From Gammaproteobacteria bacterium (GTDB lineage Bacteria; Pseudomonadota; Gammaproteobacteria; SG8-11), in the NCBI GenBank assembly GCA_024641505.1, contig JAHECY010000040.1:1-35104 (forward strand): DNA of 35,104 nucleotides. The letters run 5' to 3'. Positions 7,914 to 14,690 of the stretch are shown here, one piece after another. Numbering within the stretch: position 1 is the first letter of the stretch; each line of letters opens with the position of its first letter. The position numbers were made by a program, and so were the translations under genes. The notes beneath the pieces were generated by a model that made no database searches, had not been told where the DNA came from, and was given only the letters and a program-made list of their open reading frames with translations.

Positions 7914-8726
7914 TTGACGGATGATCCGGTGCGGGACCGGAAGATCCTTGAGCAGGCGGTCGCGATCGTGCGCGACGCAGGCGACAGCATTTTGTTGCCG
8001 GCATTTTCCCATGTGGATTACTCGCTGAAGCCCGACAACAGCCTATTGACGGAGTCGGATATCGCCGCGCAGCTGTATATCTGCCAGGCATTGCATGATG
8101 CGCTTCCCGAGATAAAGGTACTGGGCGAGGAAATGACCGAGGACGATCAGCGGCGTTTACTGCAGGATTCTACTAAGGAACTATGGTGTCTTGATCCCCT
8201 GGACGGCACCACCAACTTCGCCATGCACGTACCCTATTTCGCTATCTCCCTGGCGCTGCTGCGAGATCGCGAACCGTGTCTGGGAATCGTCTATGATCCG
8301 GTGCGCGCGGAATGCTTCAGTGCGATAGCCGGGCAGGGGGTCTGGTTGAATGGTGCGCCCATGCCGACGCCGGCGCGCATTACGTCACTGGCGGATGCTG
8401 TGGCGCTCGTTGACTGCAAACGCCTGCCGCCCGAAATCGCGATGCGTCTTGCCACCCGGCCTCCGTATCGATCGCAACGAAGTTTTGGATCCGTTGCTCT
8501 GGACTGGTGCTGGTTGGCCGCGGGCCGGGGACAAGTCTATCTCCATGGTAGACAGAAAATGTGGGATTATGCTGCGGGCAGTCTGATCCTTAGGCAGGCC
8601 GGAGGTCAGATGCAATCACTGGCGGGCGATACGCTTCAGGCGTTGGATCTCGAGCCCCGCTCGGCGCTCGCTGCGCTACACACGGATTTGTTCAGTCAAT
8701 GGCGTGACTGTTTAGCCCAGTGCTGA
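7914..8726 (+). CDS. Inositol monophosphatase family protein
   Basis: A 270-residue Mg-dependent phosphatase of the inositol monophosphatase/SuhB/CysQ superfamily. Motifs seen are GEE (71-73), the metal-binding WCLDPLDGTTNF (91-102) and the C-terminal WDYAAGSLI (217-225), all intact, so it should be active on a small phosphomonoester. The exact substrate (inositol phosphate, PAP or a sugar phosphate) cannot be told. The first ordinary start is TTG at 7914, 17 bases after a strong GGGAGG (7891-7896). An in-frame ATT at 7905, exactly 8 bases after that site, would add three residues and may be the true start. It is divergent from the MBL-fold gene, and its 3' end overlaps the convergent gene at 8712 by 15 bases. 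Confidence 0.92.
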   Translation: MTDDPVRDRKILEQAVAIVRDAGDSILLPAFSHVDYSLKPDNSLLTESDIAAQLYICQALHDALPEIKVLGEEMTEDDQRRLLQDSTKELWCLDPLDGTTNFAMHVPYFAISLALLRDREPCLGIVYDPVRAECFSAIAGQGVWLNGAPMPTPARITSLADAVALVDCKRLPPEIAMRLATRPPYRSQRSFGSVALDWCWLAAGRGQVYLHGRQKMWDYAAGSLILRQAGGQMQSLAGDTLQALDLEPRSALAALHTDLFSQWRDCLAQC

Positions 8727-8909
8727 ATCGTGGACACGCGACGTACCAGATTGTGGCCGTGACTGCACAGGCGCCGCTCGATAGGCCCGGTAGGTATTGA
8801 TCAATGCGTGCAAAGCCGCGGCATTGGTGTCAGTTGGGCTATTGACGAAATTGGCGACGCTGCGGTACATCTGCCATAACCACCACTCGGATGCATGCTG
8901 TTCTTCCAT
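8712..8909 (-). CDS. Hypothetical protein (65 aa)
   Basis: A 65-residue soluble protein with an N-terminal MEEQHASEWWLWQMYRSV and a helical, alanine-rich middle. No family recognised. It is kept because the ATG at 8909 has GGGAG 8 bases upstream, and because it lies downstream of the rhodanese gene on the same strand. The stop overlaps the inositol-phosphatase gene by 15 bases (convergent). A strong hairpin at 8939-8973 lies between it and the rhodanese gene. Confidence 0.55.
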   Translation of the reverse strand: MEEQHASEWWLWQMYRSVANFVNSPTDTNAAALHALINTYRAYRAAPVQSRPQSGTSRVHDSALG

Positions 8910-8938
8910 CGTTGTATCTCCCGATAACGTTGTTTTGT

Positions 8939-8973
8939 ATGCGCGTTACCTGCAGGTGCAGGTTAACGCGTAT
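8939..8973. repeat. Strong imperfect palindrome / hairpin (about 15 bp stem)
   Basis: The left arm (8939-8953) pairs with the right arm (8958-8973) with one bulged base and one G-U pair around a 4-base loop; the core arms are CGCGTTACCTGC and GCAGGTTAACGCG. It lies between the rhodanese gene (stop 9082) and the 65-aa gene (start 8909), both on the minus strand. No U-run follows on either strand, so it is a processing, stability or protein-binding structure rather than a classic terminator. Confidence 0.65.
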
Positions 8974-9081
8974 GTTAGTCGGAAAATATGACAGATTTAT
9001 GAAGTGCATGGCGTGTACTCGTCACATGCTATTGAACTTGCTGCGGGAAGTCCACGGCGTGGCAGTGGTGTTGCCACGGTA

Positions 9082-9894
9082 TCAGGGGGCCGCCAGCATT
9101 TCGTAATACCCATTGGCGCCACCGTCCATGAAAAAGTAGTTATCGAGACCGGCTTTTTCGAGAGTGTATTGCAGCCAGCGGACTTGTTTGCCCACCTCAT
9201 CGTAGATCAACAGGGTTTTGCCTTGTTTCTTGGCGCGATCGATATACTTGTGCAGGGTCTTGGCGTCATCCAGACCAACCCGGCGCTCATGTCCGGGAAA
9301 AAAACCGATTGCTTCGCGCTGGTGCAGATCACGCACATCCAGCACCAAGGTGCTGTTGCCGACACGCTTGCCAAACTCCGCGGGTTTGAGCATGTGTTTA
9401 TACAGTTCCGTCTTGCTGATGAGATTTTTCGGATTGATGGGGCTGTCACCCAGCAGCACCGCTTCGCCCGGGTAGGATTTCGCCCAATCGAAGATGCCGG
9501 CATCAAAGGCCATGACATTGTCGATTTTGTGAAATATCGCCTGCCGCACCGCCTTGTAGGATTTCATGCAAGTCTTGCCATTACAATAGAATACGATTGG
9601 TTTGCCGGTTTCCGCCCGAATTTTTGTCAATTCCGCGCCGAAACTCTTACTGGACAGGGATATGTTCAGGGCACCCTTGACGCGCAAGGTGTCATACTCA
9701 TAGGATGAGCGAGCGTCGACAATGACTACGTCATTACGTTGCGCATACAGCTCTTCCAGCTCTACTACTTTAACATCTGAATATTTGGCACGGCCGGGAA
9801 ATTCAGCTTCGGCTTCCGCTTCCGCGGCTGCGCCGGGCAAGCTGACCGTCAGGCCAATCACCAGAGCAGGTAGTGTTCTCATCGTGTTATGCAT
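9082..9894 (-). CDS. Exported tandem rhodanese-domain protein
   Basis: A 270-residue protein with an N-terminal signal peptide (hydrophobic stretch about 8-22, likely cut after GAAA), then an alternating Ala-Glu run, then two rhodanese folds. Domain 1 (about 42-145) has VDARSSYEYDTLRVKGALNI and the active-site loop beginning at Cys104 in FYCNGKTCMKS, so it could bind persulfide. Domain 2 (about 155-268) keeps LVLDVRD and the fold, but the loop reads IYDEVGKQVRW with Asp in place of Cys, so it is probably inactive. A periplasmic sulfurtransferase or sulfur-carrier role is plausible, but the substrate is unknown. GGGGG lies 7 bases before ATG 9894; a second in-frame ATG four codons later is possible. 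Confidence 0.88.
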   Translation of the reverse strand: MHNTMRTLPALVIGLTVSLPGAAAEAEAEAEFPGRAKYSDVKVVELEELYAQRNDVVIVDARSSYEYDTLRVKGALNISLSSKSFGAELTKIRAETGKPIVFYCNGKTCMKSYKAVRQAIFHKIDNVMAFDAGIFDWAKSYPGEAVLLGDSPINPKNLISKTELYKHMLKPAEFGKRVGNSTLVLDVRDLHQREAIGFFPGHERRVGLDDAKTLHKYIDRAKKQGKTLLIYDEVGKQVRWLQYTLEKAGLDNYFFMDGGANGYYEMLAAP

Positions 9895-10032
9895 CGATAG
9901 ACCCCCATGGCAAACTATTCGTCAGGCGAGACAACGGCTCACGTTCCAAATATAACCACGAAGCTTATTAAAACGCAATTTGATGTTGGCATCCAGACGG
10001 CTGGTGTCCGGAGAATTCATGCCAGATATTGT

Positions 10033-10054
10033 CGCCAGAGTTACAAGTCTGGCG
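10033..10054. repeat. Short inverted repeat downstream of the FHA gene
   Basis: CGCCAGA (10033-10039) and TCTGGCG (10048-10054) form a 7-bp stem with an 8-base loop about 85 bases beyond the FHA gene's stop. There is no U-run, so a terminator role for the kinase-FHA operon is weakly supported. Confidence 0.3.
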
Positions 10055-10137
10055 GGCTAGAATGGTGAATGCCCGGTATTGATGTATGCATATGTCATGG
10101 CTGACTTCCGGGTTAGCGGGTGTATTCATGCACTGGA

Positions 10138-10494
10138 TCATTTCTCTTTGAGTAGAATACGGGTGCTCTCATGTCCAATACTTTGTTCATCCACGAACTG
10201 TAATTTGTATTCGCCCAACTGGATGGAATCGTGATGTTTCAGGAGGTAGGGTTTGTCGATGCGGCGGCCGTTGATGAAAGTGCCGTTGGTGCTGCCAACG
10301 TCTTCAAGGGTATAGTCCATGCTGTCATCCATATACGCGCTGGGTTTAATGGCGATACGCGCATGGTTGCTGCTGACTTTTAAATCATTAATTACGATAT
10401 GGTTATCCGGGTGACGTCCGATGGTGAAGGTGCCGCTGGTGAGTGCATATTCGCGCATTGGTTTGACACCGTGGTACTGGACGATTTTAGGCAT
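10138..10494 (-). CDS. FHA-domain protein
   Basis: A 118-residue protein that is almost entirely one forkhead-associated domain, a phosphothreonine-binding module. The conserved signatures are present: GRHPDNHIVIND (about 26-37), the SNH of VSSNHARI (about 41-48), and EDVGSTNGTFINGRRI (about 64-79). No other domain, signal peptide or membrane segment is seen. It lies 72 bases downstream of the CHASE2 Ser/Thr kinase gene, with AAGGG 9 bases before its ATG, so it is the obvious candidate reader of that kinase's phosphorylated targets. An intercistronic hairpin (10518-10540) may lower or tune its expression relative to the kinase. Confidence 0.93.
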   Translation of the reverse strand: MPKIVQYHGVKPMREYALTSGTFTIGRHPDNHIVINDLKVSSNHARIAIKPSAYMDDSMDYTLEDVGSTNGTFINGRRIDKPYLLKHHDSIQLGEYKLQFVDEQSIGHESTRILLKEK

Positions 10495-10517
10495 TTCTGC
10501 GTACCCTTAAAATATTG

Positions 10518-10540
10518 GCCGATCACGCTGTGATATCGGC
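10518..10540 (-). other. Intercistronic hairpin between kinase and FHA genes
   Basis: GCCGATCAC (10518-10526) pairs with GTGAT and CGGC (10530-10540) with a 2-base bulge and a GCT loop. Read on the minus strand it is followed by a weakly U-rich stretch (ATATTTT), so it may act as a partial terminator or mRNA-stability element ahead of the FHA gene. Confidence 0.4.
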
Positions 10541-10566
10541 AGTTGTCGCAAAATATTCAACATGAA

Positions 10567-13053
10567 TTATTTTTTTAACTGCGCCAGGCATTTGTGCAGC
10601 GCTTCCGCCATTTCGGAGCCACTGACGTAGCGTTTATCAGCTTCTTTCTGCAGTGACTTGGCAATGAGGCGACTGATGCAGGGGTTTAGGTTCTTGCGCA
10701 GGCTGGCGGCGCTTGGTGCCTTATTATTGGTGATCTTGTACATGAGATTGGCCAGGGAATCGCCGGCAAAGGGCAACTGCCCGGTCACCAGCTGAAACAT
10801 CGTCACGCCCAGAGAATAGAGATCCGAGCGGCCGTCCAGTTTCTTGCCGGCGACTTGCTCCGGCGACATATAAGAGGGACTGCCGAGGATCAGGCCGGTT
10901 TTAGTTTTACTGTCGTCGGTCAGAAAGGCAATGCCGAAATCGGTTACTTTCACCGACTCCGTGTCGGGATCGTAGATAATGTTGCTGGGTTTGATGTCGC
11001 GGTGTACCACATTGCGTTCATGGGCGTAATCCAGTGCCTGCGCGACGTCAATGGCGATGGTTACCACCGTGCGCAGGGGCAGTAATGCATCATCCCGGGC
11101 ATAGGTGTCCAGGCTGCTGCCGGGCGCGTAGTCCATGGCGATATACGCCAGGTCGTGTTCCTCGCCGGCATCGTAAATGGTAATGATGTTGGGATGGTCC
11201 AGACGTCCCGCCGCTTCCGCTTCCCGAAAGAAGCGCTGCCGTACCTCGTGCAATTCCTCCGCGTCAAACTCCTCCATCAACGACAGGGTCTTGATCGCGA
11301 CCTGACGGCCGATCTTGGGATCAATTCCCAGGTAGACAACACCCATGGCGCCTTGCCCGAGTTCACGTTCAATGCGATAACGGCCCAGCATGGGTTTTTC
11401 CATGGTCTGGCTGTTGGCTACCATGGTGCCGATGACAGTGGCCGCGGCATTGGCGCGTTTACCGGCCACCGTCGGGGGTACCGCCGCGAGATTCTCCATG
11501 CGTGCGGCAATGTCGCGGTAACCGGTGTCGATGGCCGAGATTTTTTCATAAACCTGTATGGCCTTAGCGAAAAAACGGCGCCGCTCCATATCCAAGGCCA
11601 GTTGATACAAAGGTTCACGAAGTTCCGGTCCGATCGGACATTTGGTCAATTCATACAAAGCTTGATCCAGTTGTCCCTGGGTTTGCAGGGTACGCGCCAA
11701 TGCACCCCGGGCATCAATCACTTCCGAAGTAAGCCCGCGCATGCGCTCACGGATTCGTGCATGGCCATAGAGCATCGCCTGTGTTGCCAGGAAAAACGTC
11801 AGTGGCAATCCCAATGGTAACCACGTGTTATGCACGATCAATACTATGACCCAAATATTGATGCCAATGATCAGCAAGACAAGTTGCAGCAACAGCATCA
11901 AGCGCATGCTGCAGCGCGTCACCAGAATATAGAGCACGGCCGCGCATAACACCAACAGCAAACGTTGCGCCAGATAGAACCAGCTCGGCATTTGAATCTG
12001 CAGGTCGCTGGTTAGACTCAACAAGACATCGGTAAGCGGCACGGCGTCCAATGCCATGTTCCAGTGGGGAAGCGATCGAGTAAACTGCGCGTTGCCGTCC
12101 ACTGCGATTATCACCAGCTTGTCCTTGATCACGGATGCCGTTTTTACACCGTTCAGATAATGCGCCAAAGACCATTGGCTGGGTTGCTCGGATTGGACTT
12201 TTAACCGGGGATAAGGGATATATAAATATTCCGGCCCGGTGTGCAGCACCGCCTTGCCAACGGTTATGGTGTTGAGTCCCGACAGGGCTACCTCCGGCAG
12301 CGCAATACCTTTGAACTGTGCCAGTGCATTGAGCGCGAAACCCGGTAACAGTTTGTTGCCATCGGCATACAGAAGTTGAGTGCCGGTGTGGATAAACGCG
12401 CGATTGTCGAATCCCAATGCCTTGCTTGCCGCCAGGAACAAACTGTTCGGTAACGCTGCGGTACGCGGTTTAGCGTCCATGGTGTTAAAAAGCAGGTTGT
12501 TGGCCACGGACATAATACCTGGGGCATATGCCGGATTTTCCAGATAGTAGAAGCTGGGCAAAATGGTTTTGTCTGGCACCTCAGTTTCAAGAGTCAGGGG
12601 CGCAAACAGAATGACATTGCCAGCTTTCTCGATGGCATTTTTCAATGCTTGATCGGGATCCATTTTATTGACCCAACGTTGCAGTTCCGGCTGTAATTTT
12701 TGGGGAAACTCCCCAACCGCGGACCTGAATGCGGTGATGTCAGTAAGGGTCTGGACGTAATTCAGCGGCATCGCGAGAGCAATGGTGCGCGCTCCGTCAC
12801 GTCGCAGTTTTATCAATAGTTGCGCCAGCAGTTGATTGGAAAACAGTTCGTTACCGTAGTGGCTGTAGGAGTCGTCATCGTAAACGATGGTTATCACCGG
12901 GGATCGGTCGACCACCCGCTCCGGCAATAATGGCGCCATCAGCTGATAGGTGGTGGTTTCCAGGGTTTGCCAGGAGAGCGTGTAACTCGCGCTCAGGAAC
13001 GTCAGCAAAAATGCCAGGATCAGGTAAGGGCGCAATGTTATCCTGTTAGCCAC
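10567..13053 (-). CDS. CHASE2-domain Ser/Thr protein kinase
   Basis: An 828-residue membrane kinase. Residues about 8-26 form a first membrane helix, about 30-350 an extracytoplasmic CHASE2 sensor, and about 358-430 hold three further membrane helices, as in other CHASE2 proteins. A helical TPR-like linker (450-525) leads to a C-terminal Hanks-type kinase (about 559-815). All key residues are present: glycine loop GQGAMGVVYLG (567-576), Lys588 in VAIK, Glu611 or Glu613 in the FREAEAAG helix, HRDIKPSN (684-691) and DFGIA (705-709), then GSPSYMSPEQ. It should be an active kinase signalling from the periplasm to cytoplasmic Ser/Thr targets. The FHA gene follows in the same operon. The envelope/ABC operon begins about 1.1 kb away on the other strand. 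Confidence 0.95.
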   Translation of the reverse strand: MANRITLRPYLILAFLLTFLSASYTLSWQTLETTTYQLMAPLLPERVVDRSPVITIVYDDDSYSHYGNELFSNQLLAQLLIKLRRDGARTIALAMPLNYVQTLTDITAFRSAVGEFPQKLQPELQRWVNKMDPDQALKNAIEKAGNVILFAPLTLETEVPDKTILPSFYYLENPAYAPGIMSVANNLLFNTMDAKPRTAALPNSLFLAASKALGFDNRAFIHTGTQLLYADGNKLLPGFALNALAQFKGIALPEVALSGLNTITVGKAVLHTGPEYLYIPYPRLKVQSEQPSQWSLAHYLNGVKTASVIKDKLVIIAVDGNAQFTRSLPHWNMALDAVPLTDVLLSLTSDLQIQMPSWFYLAQRLLLVLCAAVLYILVTRCSMRLMLLLQLVLLIIGINIWVIVLIVHNTWLPLGLPLTFFLATQAMLYGHARIRERMRGLTSEVIDARGALARTLQTQGQLDQALYELTKCPIGPELREPLYQLALDMERRRFFAKAIQVYEKISAIDTGYRDIAARMENLAAVPPTVAGKRANAAATVIGTMVANSQTMEKPMLGRYRIERELGQGAMGVVYLGIDPKIGRQVAIKTLSLMEEFDAEELHEVRQRFFREAEAAGRLDHPNIITIYDAGEEHDLAYIAMDYAPGSSLDTYARDDALLPLRTVVTIAIDVAQALDYAHERNVVHRDIKPSNIIYDPDTESVKVTDFGIAFLTDDSKTKTGLILGSPSYMSPEQVAGKKLDGRSDLYSLGVTMFQLVTGQLPFAGDSLANLMYKITNNKAPSAASLRKNLNPCISRLIAKSLQKEADKRYVSGSEMAEALHKCLAQLKK

Positions 13054-13232
13054 GTTGGATTCAGCATTATTCGGGTTTATAGTTCTAAAAAGACAGCGAT
13101 TCCATGAATGATTGTGGACTAACTGGCGTCCGGCGGCATATTCCTTATCGGCGCTGCGGCGTAATCATTTAAACAGGAATCCCGGTATCCTGACACTTGC
13201 TTGTAATTATTTGATAACGCAGGAAAACAGCA

Positions 13233-13733
13233 ATGGATAATAACGGTAAATCAGATAAATACAAGGGTGATGTGCATGGCGGTGCGGAGCATGCGGCACC
13301 CTATCCGCTGAGTCGTCTGGCACCGCAAATCGGTCTGATCGATCTCGCCCGGGAAATCACTCAAGCGGATAAAGTGATCAATGTCCGAGTCAGTGCAAAA
13401 TTACAGGTACTCGTCGACCAGATCAGGGTACTTCAAGACGAGGCGCGGGCGGTATTGAATGCCGCCGCCCGGGATCAGGAACTACACCAGATACCTTGCA
13501 GTTTCGAGAAAAAACCAGGCAAACTTTACCACTTATACCGCAGGGCCGATGCCAGTCCCTATTTTTCGTTGCTCGCTCCCGCGGAGTGGGGTACTCAGCC
13601 CCCGCATCAATATGTCGATTCCTATACCTTGAACGGTGATATGTCCTGGACGGCCAGTTCAGATGGCGACAGCAAGGATGATACCCATGAGCTAGTGCGC
13701 CGCTTGTTGGCATTTTCCAGTACTGAAATCTGA
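13233..13733 (+). CDS. DUF2452 family protein
   Basis: A 166-residue cytosolic protein matching, from memory, the DUF2452 family. Conserved-looking stretches are PYPLSRLAPQIGLIDLAREI (about 23-42), a helical segment VSAKLQVLVDQIRVLQDEA, and near the C terminus GKLYHLYRR and the YFSLLAPAEWG region. No enzymatic motif is recognised, and the family's role is not known to me. The start ATG 13233 has AGGA 8 bases upstream. It is divergent from the kinase gene (180 bases between the starts) and precedes the lipoprotein operon by about 430 bases, so its membership of that operon is uncertain. Confidence 0.85.
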   Translation: MDNNGKSDKYKGDVHGGAEHAAPYPLSRLAPQIGLIDLAREITQADKVINVRVSAKLQVLVDQIRVLQDEARAVLNAAARDQELHQIPCSFEKKPGKLYHLYRRADASPYFSLLAPAEWGTQPPHQYVDSYTLNGDMSWTASSDGDSKDDTHELVRRLLAFSSTEI

Positions 13734-14166
13734 CAGATGTGTCCGCGCCAGAAGGACCGGGAGGATAATCCCTTGCCATTCGTGGCATTTCCTGTCGGGT
13801 TCTTGTCCATATACAGCAATACCGCACTCGAAAAGGTGGTGCCAAGAGCAAGCGATAAAGCAGTGCAAGACGGCGGGTTATTGCGTTACAGATCACTTTG
13901 CGGTTGTCGGGTCTTGGCGGGAAATTACATCAGGGGATGGATACTGTCCAAATAAACGAAGGTCACGCAGGCAGCATGGACGACCGCGTGCTCAAACGTT
14001 GAGTAATTGAATCACGGTCACAGAATAGCTTCCTGCCCAACTTGCCCTGCTAAAGGGTCGGTAGGGCAAGCCGATAACCTCAGGGCATTGATTACAGGAA
14101 ATTGATACTCCCAGGATGCGATTCCCGGGGGTCGGTAATGATTATTTTCTGACTGGGGAAATCCTG
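13734..14166. other. Intergenic stretch upstream of the envelope/ABC operon
   Basis: I find no convincing gene. A 72-codon plus-strand frame (13737-13955) lacks a ribosome-binding site and looks random. The only clear structure is a perfect 8-bp hairpin at 14041-14070. The operon promoter probably lies here, but I cannot place it. Confidence 0.5.
14041..14070 (+). other. Hairpin in the presumed leader of the envelope/ABC operon
   Basis: CTTGCCCT (14041-14048) is perfectly complementary to AGGGCAAG (14063-14070) across a 14-base loop, about 97 bases before the first gene of the operon. There is no U-run. It may be part of a structured 5' leader; it does not match any riboswitch class I can name. 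Confidence 0.4.
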
Positions 14167-14622
14167 ATGAGAAATACGCGAAGCCCAACTGTTGTGCTCT
14201 GGTTATCAGTTTTCGCAATGTTGATCCTGAGTGGTTGCGCGGCGAATATCGCGGGCGCGGTGCGTCTGGTGGATATGAACAGTCAACCAGTGGAGAGCGG
14301 TAATGTCGAAGGCATTGTCGTCAATATGATCAACACCAGCGCGCCGCTGGAGGAAGCATCATATTCGGTGAAAACCGGAAAAGACGGTAAATTCACCACT
14401 GAGGGCAGCAAACTGAAAGAAGGTACCTATAAGGTCGAAGCCGGCAAGAGCGGCTATTTGACCACCACTGCTACGGTCGAAGTCGGTGGCGGTACCAAAG
14501 AAGTCTTGCTTGAACTCAAACAGATTCCAAAGAAGCAAAGTCGTACCTACCGTAGTTCATCATCCGATGAAGATAAAATTGTCAATCCTGGCGAAGTCAA
14601 TATCCAACCACCGACGATGTAA
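14167..14622 (+). CDS. Small lipoprotein with carboxypeptidase-regulatory-like fold
   Basis: A 151-residue predicted lipoprotein. The signal peptide ends in LILSGC (lipidated Cys24). The mature part resembles one Ig-like/carboxypeptidase regulatory-like domain, with the recurring pattern of small beta strands and TGKDGKFTTEG, YKVEAGKSGYLTT and VEVGGGTKEVLLEL. The tail is rich in Ser, Arg and Pro. ATG 14167 is preferred over an upstream in-frame start because it has GGGGA about 8 bases upstream and begins the signal peptide directly. It is the first gene of the nine-gene plus-strand operon, 68 bases before the mosaic lipoprotein, which carries several similar domains. Likely located in the outer membrane or periplasm. 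Confidence 0.85.
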   Translation: MRNTRSPTVVLWLSVFAMLILSGCAANIAGAVRLVDMNSQPVESGNVEGIVVNMINTSAPLEEASYSVKTGKDGKFTTEGSKLKEGTYKVEAGKSGYLTTTATVEVGGGTKEVLLELKQIPKKQSRTYRSSSSDEDKIVNPGEVNIQPPTM

Positions 14623-14690
14623 CAGGACAAATCAATTTCTTACCCAAGATACTGCTTGAAAGATTTACCGTGCATCATGAGGGAGGGCAC

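Noticed and set aside
7800-8012. N-terminal extension of the MBL/beta-CASP protein
   Set aside because: It would overlap the divergent inositol-phosphatase gene, has no family similarity, and the conserved N terminus plus ribosome-binding site point to 7799.
13190-13218. CTGACA-N17-GATAAC as a sigma70 promoter of the DUF2452 gene
   Set aside because: The hexamers and spacing are good, but the start would fall near 13225, after the ribosome-binding site and only 8 bases before the ATG; kept out unless the mRNA is leaderless.
13737-13955. 72-codon plus-strand frame
   Set aside because: No ribosome-binding site, no recognisable features, begins right after the DUF2452 stop and has random-looking composition.
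13961-14100. Resemblance to a c-di-GMP-I (GEMM) riboswitch, starting GGTCACGCA and with a later GGTAGG-like piece
   Set aside because: The conserved GCAAACC and ACGCAAAGCC cores and the GAAA tetraloop are absent, so the likeness is superficial.
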